From Vespa crabro (lineage: Eukaryota > Arthropoda > Insecta > Hymenoptera > Vespidae), in the NCBI RefSeq assembly GCF_910589235.1, contig NC_060976.1, positions 1,082,001-1,146,000 on the forward strand: a DNA stretch of 64,000 nt. Direction: 5' to 3'. Below are positions 49,936 through 61,159 of the stretch, one piece after another. Made by a program: the position numbers and the translations under genes. Position 1 is the stretch's first letter. The number at the start of each line of letters is the position of its first letter. The notes below the pieces were generated by a model. The model was not told where the DNA came from, searched no databases, and worked only from the letters and a program-made list of their open reading frames with translations.

Positions 49936-50718
49936 TTTTTAATCATTCTCGACCAACGGTGATTATACAACACAAAACAAATCTTACTTTGAAATTTGAA
50001 ATTTTCAATATAACGCTTACCAACAATAAAACTAAAGTATTGTATATATAAAATGAATAATTAAAAAAAAAAATATTTTACTCTAAATACAAAAATAAAA
50101 TGCACAGAAAGATAATACGATTAAATTAAGACCTAGAGATTTTTCTTTCGCCTCGGCTATAATCAAATATATCCTTTCATCTGATTCGAGCTTACTATGC
50201 GCGTATATAGTATTTGAATTATTTAAAACCCGTCAATATCTTCGATGACATATCGATCGATATTCAACACTTTCTTAACTTCATACGATGTGTTTAGAGA
50301 TCCATTTTTCATACACCCATACGGTAGTATCTATGTTCTTTATTATCACTATATCTTTGACACAATACGAGATAACTTTCTTATTATAATAATGTTTGTT
50401 CGAACATGCTTTGCTTTTACTATTTTTGCAACACTTTTTCTCGCATAGATATTAAACCTTAATTTTCATCGTTGTATTACTCATTCGCACACGAAATACC
50501 TACAACAATGAACACATGATCGAATATTTCGATCTTTGAGAATTATTTAAACGATTCAGAGATAAACATTGACCCTCAATCATTTATGATACTTCTCGAT
50601 TGGAAAAAGATCGATTGCTCGTATTTTAAAAATATTCGAATTAATTTTTGATTCATACTCAAAGTCGTACAGATGTTTAATTCATTTTGTTTCGCCGAGT
50701 CGAAATGTTCAGACTAAT

Positions 50719-51130
50719 TTAGATAAAGTTAACTTTTATTGGTTTATCTAAATAATTTATATTTAATAACTCGTTATGGGAACAATCAATTTCATTCCCT
50801 GAAATCTCAAAATTGGCTTTCATGACCTGAATAATTTTTCTTTTCTTCATGGATGGATTTGACAAAAAATCCCTCCCGAACAAAATGGTGCGAATAATGA
50901 TATTATCCGGTACGACACGAAATTTCATCCTCATTTCGATCTCGGAAATGCTAATATCAATCTTGAAATATCCTAAAAACAGCACCTTGGAATCATTGAT
51001 CCCACAGAAATTGTGATCTTTTTCTACGGCCGACAATTTTACATTCTTCGGTACATAGCTTTGTCCGATCATACAATTTAGACTATTGGTGATCCGGGAT
51101 CAACTATCGCGTTGAACACATACCTACAGC
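50719..51130 (-). pseudogene. Gypsy aspartic protease remnant
   Basis: On the minus strand NAIVDPGSPIV at about 51088-51118 is the protease active-site segment (family D-T/S-G, here D-P-G) with its catalytic Asp codon at 51099-51101. A stop follows. A second frame of 117 codons then carries VVPD at residues 53-56 and FGRDFLS at 65-71, which is the usual end of Gypsy protease (a VLIGRDFL-like word). Confidence 0.65.
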
Positions 51131-51239
51131 TGTCGTCATTCTCATCGACCGCAGTAAATGCTATGTATATCTTGTATGGTCGATGAAACGTTGCTTGTAC
51201 CAAATTCGTCGAATCTAAAGGAGAAGCAGAGACAGAGAT

Positions 51240-52100
51240 CGATGTCGAAGACGACGCAGAAGACTTCCTTTTTTCGAGTAATCCTTGATGTGATGATCAA
51301 CGGATCAGGACAGCAATAACAAACTCCTTTTGATGGCCTCGGGTTTTGGCATTACGGAAAATTATAACCAACCTCCTCGCAATTATAATACCTTATGGTT
51401 ACGTGTTCCAAGGTCGTTCCTGTTCTCGATATTCTCATCTTAACATCTGATGTCTTTACGTCCTTCGAAGTATGATCAAACGACTTCCTAGGGCACAGAC
51501 TGATTATTTCAAACGCTTCAACCAATTCAGATTGTGACACTCGTGTCTGATCCTGGAGATGCACATCCAGCTTCTCATCGATAAGATGATAGATTATTTT
51601 ATTTTCAGATATCAAGGCACAGTTCGCGAGTACAATTTTCTCGTGATAATAATTGCTGAACGTTTCATTCGAACGCTATATGCATGTCTCAAATTCTTTC
51701 CTCAGAGCTAGTTTACTATGGCGATAATCATACATCATTCTCATACGTTGAAGGAGATTTTCGACACTCAAACCGACACGTTTCGGTTTTGAATGGAATC
51801 AGTTGAAAGCTTGCTCCTTTAATCTCTGCATTATCATCATCTTCGTGATGTGATCGTCTAAATTATATGAACTTCGTTCAAGGTTTAACTATTGTTCTCA
51901 TTTCCAGAATGAATTATCAAACCCATCGAACTCGCACAACAATTCGTTAACACCCTCTATGTTAACATTCGTCGTCACATTACTCATCCTTCCTATATCT
52001 TCAACACTAGTAGTGTGAGTCGATAACATCGTTTGTTCCCTTTTCATCAATTGGAATTCCCTCTAAAGCAGGTATCTCTTAATTTTTACGAATTTAAGCT
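51240..52100 (-). pseudogene. Gypsy Gag with zinc-knuckle remnant
   Basis: Minus-strand fragments include SNETFSNYYHEKIVLAN and an 87-codon frame (51615-51352) with DVHLQDQTRV and a terminal YYNCEEVGY. The last is a decayed CCHC knuckle in which the first Cys and the His are both Tyr. Stops interrupt the region at several points. The order Gag, knuckle, protease is as expected. Confidence 0.6.
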
Positions 52101-52475
52101 CCCTGGAAATCTGATCACTCTCGATCGACGCAGATCTTGTGGTATGTTCGACCCCATGGGCTTAGGTTTGCCATTAACAACGATACCAACCTCTTGAACA
52201 GATGAATCATCTAATTCGTTTTTTTTTTTTTTTTACGAGATACATCTAAATCATTAGTCTATCAATTAGTCCGCTTTTGTTTCCGGTCGTGGCTAAATTT
52301 CTCGTGCAATTTAATTGCTTCCTTTAATTTCGCACATAACAAATAGAAATTTTTCCACGCAACGGACAGAGTTTTCGTGCACATCGAATAAAATTTTGCA
52401 AAAAACACACTGAGTCGCGTATTACCTTTTGATAATGGCCCTTCTAAAAATCTGTGAGTATTTAACGTGTATAAA

Positions 52476-52808
52476 TGTTACTGAGTATTAAGATAGCCGA
52501 GATTAATAAAAATACAAACAATTGATATCTATTACGTAAAATAACAAAAGAATAAAAATTAAATACATATACAAAATGTTGGTCTTGTTTGGACATGGAA
52601 ATACTATGACTCTTTTTTTAACCAGAAACTATTAACACACTCGTTTATTTTCTTAAGACACTCTCATACACTTCCTCTTTCGCCTAATATCTCAGCATCT
52701 TTTTTCTTTCCATAACTATACGCACCTTGAAAAAGACAAATCACGTTCTATTGACCCATTTGTCTTATATTTCTATTTCTTTGTTCAATTACCAATCGGC
52801 TTATCTCA

Positions 52809-52877
<69 letters not shown>

Positions 52878-52904
52878 CAAGCTCTGAGGAATCTTCCAGC
52901 AACA
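52476..52904 (-). repeat. Right LTR (5' LTR of the minus-strand element)
   Basis: Runs from TGTTACTGAG to CCAGCAACA and shares the ordered blocks listed for the left LTR. A CA repeat followed by TA (52809-52877) lies near its outer end. Confidence 0.75.
52809..52877. repeat. (CA)n-(TA)n microsatellite
   Basis: About 25 CA units followed by about 10 TA units inside the right LTR. Confidence 0.95.
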
Positions 52905-53664
52905 AATTTGCAAAATGTAGATGTACTTAAAATGCTCGTATAATTCATATCGAGTTCGATTATTGTTCAGAGAAATTGTTTCTTTGTAAAGATTAATTTA
53001 TTCTGATTTTCGAAGCTATTATACTTTTGCAATGATAATAAATAAAATAGAAATCGTGAATATACAAGATTGCCTGATTAAATGTAATTTCGAGAAAAAA
53101 AAAAGAAAAGAAAAGATCAAAATAAAATAATAAATGTAAAGCGTATGTATGTGTATTTGTAAAAATATAAGTTTTATGTTAAAACATCATATGCATTTAT
53201 GAAGTAATATATGTAATGTTTAATAAATACATATCTGGAAATACGTATTTAATGAAAAGTGTACGTATTACATAAAGAAAAATCCATTTATGAATATCGT
53301 CAGTTGTATAAGGTAATTAAAAAAAAGCAATTCGTCGGAAACCATCTGGAAGAGTCGAGCAAAAAATAGAAAAAAAAAAACCAAAATAAACAAAAAAAAA
53401 ACAAAAAAGAAAGCCTATCAAAGCCCGTTCAGTGAATGATTATTTATAAATGAATATACAGAATAGACATTTTTCATTAAATGCTAAAGTAATATAATAA
53501 TTCGAACGAGTTTCGTTCGAGGTATTATCGTAGGATTGAAAACAAAAAAGGATAATGAAACTGAAAAAAGAAAGGAAAAAGAAAAAAAAAGGAGAACGAA
53601 AATAAAAAAAGAAAAAAAAAAAGATTGAGTCTTCGTTCATATGTTAATTTATTTTCGAGTGATT

Positions 53665-53687
53665 GCTCTATTCGCAATTGACCTACC
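53665..53687 (-). repeat. Half tRNA-like sequence (box A), R4
   Basis: Minus strand GGTAGGTCAATTGCGAATAG with a following AGC keeps the position and general D-arm form of the family but is more diverged. Confidence 0.3.
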
Positions 53688-54104
53688 TAGGAAACTTTCG
53701 GTTCAAGTTTTCTTCATTAGCATACTCGCACTTCTACGCACTAACAAACTTCAAACTCAATCTTAAGTGAAAGGATTCGTCTTCAACTTTCCAAGTTCTA
53801 AAAGAAGATTTGTCATCAACAAATGTTAGACCCTCTCTCTCTCTCTCTCTCTCTCTCAATGGGAAAAAATAGAAGATTTGTTGTCCATCTTCTTCTTTTC
53901 CTTCATCAAGCAATTCTTATTCCCCATTGATACGAGAGTATAAGGACATCTACGTTAAGGGATTAAGAAATTTGAAGATCTTTGGATTATCACAATCTTA
54001 AATGATTTGATATTTGAAGTTTGAACTTTTTAATCTTAAAATTAAGAATGAAAAAGATTTCAATAGCAGCAACTAAGTACTATACAAATGCGTCACACTT
54101 TTTA

Positions 54105-54139
54105 TCTTATCCTAATTAAAAGTTTTCATTAGGATAAGA
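54105..54139. other. Perfect 12-bp hairpin
   Basis: TCTTATCCTAAT and ATTAGGATAAGA are exact reverse complements separated by 11 bases. The related sites at about 55650 and 57960 keep the left arm partly but not the right arm. Confidence 0.7.
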
Positions 54140-54397
54140 GAACTCTTGCTTGATTAACATTATTGATTGAACATCGAATGACTAGCTTCAAGGAATTTAA
54201 AAAAAAAAACAAAAGGAAGGAGAGAAACAAGAAATAGAAAAAGAAGCCACGCGATCAACCAACAATCACAAATATGAAAATAAAGTCATTTTTTTGATCT
54301 TTTATTTAGAAAGAAAATGAAAGTTGCAAATATGCGAGATGATAATATAGAGAATATGATTAACAAGGAAAAAATTTCGAAGTCACATACAAAGTTG

Positions 54398-54467
54398 GCC
54401 TAGACCAGGATTCGAACCCAGGAGTTTTTCTTTTTTTTCAAAACGCTCTATCACCGATCTACGAAGA
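54398..54467 (-). tRNA. tRNA-like sequence T4
   Basis: Good T arm (CTGGG, TTCGAAT, CCTGG) and a GATC/GAGC D region. The anticodon arm is replaced by an A-run on the minus strand. It is a decayed copy of the T family. Confidence 0.4.
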
Positions 54468-54599
54468 TCTATGCTGAAATGTATTTATGAAGAAATTTTT
54501 TTTCTCAACGGCAGAAGATATTCCGAACATTTATTATTACCACAAGATGAAACACTCTTTCTCCTTCTTCTCTATAAATAATGAAACTTGGTCAAAAAA

Positions 54600-54720
54600 T
54601 AATCCTTTAATTTCAAATAGACATTGACAATCGTAAAGTAGTATACTCAACGCAATGTGATATCCTTGCGTATGATATTGACAACAAATACTACAAATGT
54701 CTATAGGTAACTTTTAAATA
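54600..54720. repeat. H block fragment
   Basis: AATTTCAAATAGACATTGAC, ATCGTAAAG, then directly ATGTGATATCCTTG and ACAAATGTCTATAGGTA. The central 120 bp of H, including the hairpin, are deleted. Confidence 0.6.
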
Positions 54721-55909
54721 TAAATGCAAACTCTCATAGATCTAAACGATCATCAAAACAAAGGATCAAACATTTCGAACGAACCTATCCTAACACACTT
54801 ATGACCAATAAGGATATTCCTTTCCCTTTTCCCGGGACTTTTTATTTAAACTCCTTTCTTTCCATTTCCCTTTTCTAATTTGTTAATGTCTTCGTGGATG
54901 ATTCAAGAGAAATCTACGGACAGTTGCATCAAAGCATTCACACTCATCGATATATCGACCGAGTCTCACCAATATCAATGACTATACCTGAATCGAAGGA
55001 ATTCAGCAGAATCTATATCGCAACAACACAACTAATTACATGTCATACATACACAAGAGTGTATTCATACCAATTGTACCTCAATTCAACAAATATACTG
55101 TGATAATTTCAATTTGCACAGTATTTATTATCGCGCATCTATGTCACAAACTCAATGAGATTCTTTAAAAGATCGCGCGTTTTCCCATTAATTTGTGGAA
55201 ATGCAGCGAACAGTATTTTGCTGACGGCCTTCAACGATATCGTAGCCTAATGCCGTCGCTTTTATTCATCATGAACAGTGAGTCTATAACTCTGACGATT
55301 AGAAAGAGACGGGGAAAGATTCTTCGTACAAATCGACTATCATCATTGATCCACTGCGAGACTAGTATCAGGAAACGTTCTTGTGATTGCACCCCTTACG
55401 AGTTAACATTCACAATGGGAAAAGAAAGATATGTTATATATCTTCTTCTCCCCTTCTCTATGTATTCTTGATGGGAAATCCTTGATACAGGACAATGGTT
55501 ACTCATAAATTCTTCTGCATCAAGGGGAAACTAGGAGAATACGATGTTTATCACAGCCATAAAGAGATTTTGAAATTTATATATGTGACACATCACGTGG
55601 AGTGAAAGCCCGCTCATTCAACTTAACACGAAATTGTGTTACACTTATTTCATAACTCTAATTAAAACTCTCATTATGGTAAAAACTCTTATCTGACGAG
55701 TTATTGACTAACTTGGAATAACGAATTTCAAGGAATAATAATTGGATGAAGGAATAAAAATTGAGATTCAAAGAACCAACAAACCACAAATGGAAGTAAA
55801 GTTATTTTTTCGCCTTTCATCAGGAAAGAAAGTAAAGTTGCAAATGTACGAGAGGATATAGAAAATTCCTTTAGAAGTAGAAAACTTTGGAACCTGACAA
55901 GAAAGTTTG
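54721..55909. repeat. Partial R copy with an unassigned less AT-rich block
   Basis: The end (55640-55909) matches 54060-54400 and 57900-58320. In the middle (about 55140-55480) is a stretch richer in CG with a 92-codon plus-strand frame (55193-55471) that I cannot assign. No similar sequence was seen elsewhere in the window. Confidence 0.45.
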
Positions 55910-55983
55910 TCTAGAACGAAATTCGAACCTGCTATCTTTCTTTTTTTCCGAAACAAATGTCCATCATCGAATCTACGAAGATC
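55910..55983 (-). tRNA. tRNA-like sequence T5 (degraded)
   Basis: Keeps the minus-strand GATCTTCGTAGATTCGATGA start and an AGGTTCGAAT box B but has lost D-stem and acceptor pairing. Confidence 0.3.
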
Positions 55984-56144
55984 TGAAATCTATAAATGAA
56001 TAAGTTTTGTTTTTAGTAATAGAAGATATATACTGTATTTTGTTTTTTTGGAAAATGTTTGTTATTACCATAAGACAGAACACTCTTTTTTCTTCCTCCT
56101 TCATAAATTATGAAACTATATCAAAAAATAATCCGTCGATTTCA

Positions 56145-56405
56145 AGCTGACATTGAAAATCGTAAGCAGAGCTCTTAACTGCTATCGGACGCGTCCACAG
56201 GTGGCGGATGGTGGAACGCCTCCTAATTATAGGAGGTAGCTGCATATGCAGTCGCGGACCAAGAGCGGCAGTTTACTGGACGTGGTATGATGTCCTTGGG
56301 TAAGACATTAACAACAAATACCACAAATGTCCATAGGTATACTGTGACATGGCGAATCGTGCCGCCATCAAATAAGCACTTGACCCATTCCGGATAGTGC
56401 GAAAT
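56145..56405. repeat. H block, copy 4 (well conserved, hairpin)
   Basis: Contains a perfect stem CCTCCTA/TAGGAGG with an ATTA loop (56219-56236), then the palindrome CTGCATATGCAG (56240-56251). Compared with copy 3, two C-to-T differences in the stem are tolerated as G-U pairs. The minus-strand frame open in copy 2 is closed here by stops. Confidence 0.65.
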
Positions 56406-57275
56406 TGTGTTTTAGATTCACGTTAAAAAAGAGAAGATTATTATTTTCATATAAAAGGACAAAAGAAAATAAATCGAAGCATTTTTTAAAATCATTTTCA
56501 ATACAAAAATTATATTTTTGTCATATTCTCGTTTTATAAGTTTTTGATCGTTCGAATAATTAAACGAGAAATTTACCAAGGAAATATTCATGTAATTAAT
56601 ATCAGCTTTCGAAGAAGATGGATTTGGAAATTGGGATATTTGAAAATATGGAAATTGTAAAATGCAAATATGCTCGAAAAGGCTCGTACACATATCATAC
56701 ATATCGAGTTTAATTATTGTTCAAAGAGATTGTCCCTTGTGAAGATTAATTTATTCTGGTTTTCCAAGCTATTATACCTTTGCTATGATAATAAATAAAA
56801 TAGAAATCGTGAGTATACAAGATTGCCTGATTGAATGTAATTTCGAGAAAAAGAAAAAAAAAAGAAAAGGAAAGATCAAAACAAAATAATAAATGTGAAG
56901 CATATGTATGTACTTTCAAAAGTATAAATTTATATAAAAACATTACATACACTTATGAAGTGTCTATAAGTAATGTATGTAATATTTAATAAGTATATAT
57001 CTGGAAATATGTACTTAATGAAAAGTGAAAGTACTACATAAAGAAAGATCCATTTATGAATATCGTCTGTTGAATAAGTAAACAAAAAAAAATCCATTGG
57101 AAATCATTTGGAAGAATCGAGCAAAAAATGGAGAAAAAAAACAAAAAAAAGAAAACAGAAAAGAAACCCTATCAATGTCCGTTCAGTGAATGATTATTTA
57201 TAAATGAATATACCGAATAAACTTATTTCATTAAATGCTAAAGCAATTTAAATTCGTTCGAGGTGTATCGTAGCA

Positions 57276-57410
57276 ATGGAAAAAAAAAAAAGAAAAAAGA
57301 AAGAAGAAGAAATTAAACTGAAAAAAAAAGGAAAGAAAACGAAAGAAGAAGAGGAAAATAAAAACAAAAAAAGAAAAGAAAAAAGAAAAGAAAGAAAGAA
57401 AAAAAAATTG
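57276..57410. repeat. Purine-rich A/G tract
   Basis: AAAGAA and AAGAAG repeats over about 135 bp. The lysine-rich plus-strand frame here is low complexity. The matching site in R4 (53535-53625) is shorter. Confidence 0.9.
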
Positions 57411-57454
57411 GGTCTTCGTTTGATTGTTAATTTAATTTATTTTCGAGCACCTTA

Positions 57455-57479
57455 CTGTTCCATTCATAACTGAGCTACC
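57455..57479 (-). repeat. Half tRNA-like sequence (box A), R5
   Basis: Minus strand GGTAGCTCAGTTATGAATGG followed by AACAG has a near-canonical tRNA D-arm start (TAGCTCAGT), closer to a real tRNA than the other halves. Confidence 0.4.
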
Positions 57480-57635
57480 TTGAGGAGGATACTTTCGGCT
57501 GAAGTTTTCTTCATCGGCATATTCTCGCACTTCTAAATCCGACATAAACTCAATTTGAGATGAAAGGGATCCATCTTCAAACTTTCCAAATTTTAAGGAA
57601 GGAGATTTGTCCCGTTCATTAGCAGCGAACGGACA

Positions 57636-57672
57636 ACCCCCCCCCCCCCTCTCTCTCTTTGTCTGTCTCTCA
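57636..57672. repeat. Poly-C and CT tract
   Basis: A run of about 13 C residues followed by CT repeats. The site corresponds to the CT repeat at 53826 in R4. Confidence 0.9.
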
Positions 57673-58334
57673 ATAAGGAAAGGAATAAGAAAGAGAAACT
57701 GTTGTTCGTCTTCCTCCCACCTCCTGTAAGCATTCCTCTATTAACCCTTGACACGATGATATGAGAATTGAGTTGACTGCGTCAATGAGTGAGAAAACTT
57801 TTTGATGATAGAGATCAAAGGATTATATCACAGTCTTTTAAGTTGTTTGAGATTTTAAGCGTGACTTATTTAATCTTAAAATCAAAACTGAAAAAGAAGA
57901 TATCACATATAAGTTACCAAATATATTTTAATATACTATAGAAATGCGACAAAACATTTCTTATCCTAATTAAAGCTTTCAGTCGGACAAAAAAATAACC
58001 AGGTCTGATTTATTAGGCTTTATCGATTAGCATGGAAATGGATTAGTTTTTTGAGGAATTTATAAAACTGAAATAAAGGAAGAAAAGGGACAGAAACAAG
58101 GAAAACCAGGAAGAAAGGAGAGGGGAAGAAAAAAGTACATCCAACTAATCCAAACACAAACTACAAATATGGAAATAATCCATTTTTTTTTTTTACCTTT
58201 TATTTAGAAAGGAAAGGTGAAAATACAAGATGATAATAAATATAGAGAAGAATAATACGTCTCAGAAGAGAAAAGAGAAGAGAAAAAATTCAAAGAGCTG
58301 ACACAACGAAGTTTTTGCTTAGACCGGAGGGGGG

Positions 58335-58401
58335 GTGGGGTGGGATTCGAACCCGGAATGACCTTTTCGAAAACAAACACTCTATCATCGAACTATGAAG
58401 A
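58335..58401 (-). tRNA. tRNA-like sequence T6
   Basis: Minus strand TCTTCATAGTTCGATGATAG with GAGT, then GGGTTCGAATCCCA. The box B and T arm are well formed. The acceptor region is replaced by a G/GT-rich run. Confidence 0.4.
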
Positions 58402-58739
58402 TCTATATCGAAATTTATACATAAATGTCCTTATGTACAATACAATTGCCTAATGCGTACATTAAATTTTATACAATTATATCGAAAAATTGTTTCTTCC
58501 GTTATCAAAATTTAACGTAATAATACATTATAATGTATTATTGCAACGATAAATCTTTAAATGACGTTAAATTGATATGTATAATTTAATCGCTGTAACG
58601 CGAGTATGAATCCTTACGATCAATCCCCGCGTCATTTACGAACAGTTACGAAAGAACTCCCGAATACTTCCGAAGAAATTCGTAAAGATAGATAAAAAAT
58701 ATTGTAAAAGCATAGTAATCACTGCACGAATGATGATAT

Positions 58740-59431
58740 TTCAGGAAACACGTTACGTTAATTTCTTTCATTTATTTTTCTAATATGTCCTTACATATAC
58801 ACGAATTGTATAAATCGTTAGTAATTTTTTTTTTTTCTTCATTTTCTAATATTATTAAAAATGTCCGATAAAGATTATATCTTAAAATTTTGTGACATGA
58901 TTTGCCTAAAATAATAATTGAACAAAAAAAAATGTCTATTAATCTAACGTTTACCTTTAACAAATAAAACATGTGTAAGATATATGACGTCAATATCATT
59001 TTTTTAATTAAAAGGACTACAAACATAAAAGTTTTCTTTTTCGTAAAATGTCACAAAAAAAAAGTATGTGATCGAAATAAAAAATAATACTTATATGTGT
59101 ATATATATATATATATAATCTATAAATACAATCCACTGTTTAATTAATTTAAATGTCCTCAACTTTACTACATATTTCATTTTTTAATATTATTAAAAAC
59201 GACTGATATATTTAAAAATCTTATCTCATATAATTTTCCTAAAAGAATAAAAAACAAAAGAAATATGTATAATTTAACATGTCTATAAATATTACAGAAA
59301 TTTATTCAAATAAAAGATACGTAATATACTTATATATATTTGTTGTTTTTAAAAACATAATAAACATATATAGAAATCTTTAAATTTCTCTCCGTAAAAT
59401 GTCAAAAACAGAATGTGATCGATATAGATAA

Positions 59432-59470
<39 letters not shown>

Positions 59471-59700
59471 TTAAAAAAATAAAAAAAAAAATATATATAT
59501 ACTCATTTACAAATACAATCCACTGTTTAATTAATTAATTCTCAATTTTCTTGTATATTTTATCTTTGTTTCATTTTCTAATATATTCAAAACCGATTAG
59601 ATATATTTAAAAATCTTATCTCATATGATTTTCTTAAAATATTAATTAGACAAAAAAAATACGTAAAAATTTAATGTCAATATGTATTACAAAAGTATTA
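58740..59700 (+). repeat. Local triplication within R5 (about 340-395 bp period)
   Basis: Three successive copies of the block that is single in R1 (13120-13330), R2 and R3. TCATTTT(C/T)TAATAT occurs at about 58839, 59176 and 59571. ACAATCCACTGTTTAATTAA, at about 59128 and 59515, marks the last two copies. AT and AAT microsatellites lie at the junctions (59099, 59432-59502). Confidence 0.75.
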
Positions 59701-60060
59701 TTATACAAAATACCTGTATCTAATGTTTTGAGTTGAAAGCATTACAAGCGTACGTAAAAGTTTTCCTTTTCTAAATAGAATTCTAAATAAAATATTATAA
59801 GATATCATAAATATCGTAAAATATAACGTTAATGTAAAAAAAAAAAAAAGAATATGAATAAAACAAAGAGATAATGCTTTTTTTGACGTAAAAATTCTTT
59901 GAAATAAAACGTTGACAATTGAAATAACATTGAAAAAGAAAAAAGAAAAAAAAACGTATCGCGGTTCATTATAAAATTTTACATGTGGTTTTGTATTGCA
60001 TTTGCTATCAATGGGTTTAACACAATTAAGCAATGTGAAGTGCTCGTACGTTACTGACCC

Positions 60061-61116
60061 CAGTTAAAGCACCTACTTGTACCATATATATATATATATA
60101 TATAGATTTTCTTTTATTCGAATATTTAAAATCTCAACTACAAATTGAAGGTAAATTTCACGAGAATATATTCCAATTTCTTTAAAAGTACTCCAAAAGT
60201 GATTAACGTAACACGTTTCTACAATTAATATTACAATTAATTTTTTATCATGAAAGATTTCATTATAATTTCTTCTTATGCATAATTCTTATGCATATAA
60301 TTTTCCTTCTACGTAAAAATACGTATTATTAATATTATTATTATTATTATTGTTATTATTATATATAATTTTGCATAAAATATCTTATTTGTTAATATTG
60401 ATTTAAGATTAAATATTTATCAGTCCTAATTTTATAATGATTATATTAACACAATTCTTGATCAAATTTTAATGAATAAAATCTCATTTCAAGAATTAAT
60501 TTTTATACGAAGAATTAGGTTTTTTAAATTTTGAAAAAATCTTTTTCTTTATGCATGAATTATTTTCGAACGAGAGAAAAAATAAAAATAATATTTTTTG
60601 TTACAGTTTTCTTTCCAAATATAATGAAACTATTTTGAAAATTTGAAAAATTCAATTTCTCGTTTAAATCTTCACCTTTAAAATATAACAATGTTCATAA
60701 AAATGTATGAAGAATTACGTTTGGATTCATTGTTGGTGTAAACTGTTGTTTTCGACATATTCCATGATAAATAAGTTTGGTACAGTCTTTTGAGATCTGC
60801 GATCAAAGTAACAAACCTTCTATCAACACTATCAATTTTTCTATACACAATAGATCAGTGTGTGTATGTATTTTTTCCGTCAATTATTATAATCGATTGC
60901 ATGTTTGTTTGCATGCGTAAAATCTTGTTCAGATTTTCTAAACGTAAGGAAAAATAATAATAAGTTGAATACTTATACGCATTATAATATATTATTTTAA
61001 TAAAAATCATAGTATGAGTTAATTTTCACATTCTATTGTATATGAGATAAATCAATCAGACAAACTATTTTTTTCTCTATTGCGCTGATCCATTTTACAT
61101 TTATTATTATTACAAC

Positions 61117-61159
<43 letters not shown>

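Larger units (their letters stand above)
49403..52904 (-). mobile_element. Ty3/Gypsy LTR retrotransposon, RT-less
   Basis: A 3.5-kb insertion relative to the uninterrupted copy at 56650. It is flanked by two direct LTR-like repeats and carries Gag and protease on the minus strand. The interval after protease (about 50700-49940) is only 760 bp, and I find no RT, RNase H or integrase motif in it. The element therefore lacks most of Pol and would be non-autonomous. LTRs differ by many substitutions and indels, so the insertion is not young. A flanking AAAT-like target duplication is possible but not exact. Confidence 0.75.
52905..54720. repeat. Segmental repeat unit R4, 3' part
   Basis: Resumes the unit interrupted at 49402. 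It matches 56656-58400 at an offset of about 3,740 (for example GATTAATTTATTCTG, AATAAATAAAATAGAAATCG and GATTGCCTGATTxAATGTAA). It carries a half tRNA-like sequence, a CT repeat (53826-53858), a tRNA-like sequence and a fragment of H. Confidence 0.75.
56080..60060. repeat. Segmental repeat unit R5
   Basis: Begins with H copy 4, continues through the segment shared with R4, a half tRNA-like sequence (57455) and a tRNA-like sequence (58335), then the middle block of R1-R3. Part of that block is present three times. It fades out near 60060, after the AAGCAATGTGAAGTG word that matches R2 18013. Confidence 0.7.

Noticed and set aside
41435..52904. Endogenous virus with an envelope gene
   Set aside because: Only Gag, protease, RT and integrase pieces of Gypsy type are visible; no envelope-like frame with signal peptide and membrane segment was found.
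49398..52912. Exact target-site duplication around the LTR element
   Set aside because: AAAT occurs on both sides, but placing the junction by TG...CA ends leaves AAAT against AATT, so no exact duplication can be claimed by eye.
58328..58345. G-quadruplex-forming run beside the tRNA-like sequence T6
   Set aside because: The G-rich stretch replaces the acceptor arm in one copy only and looks like a local expansion; no conservation supports a function.
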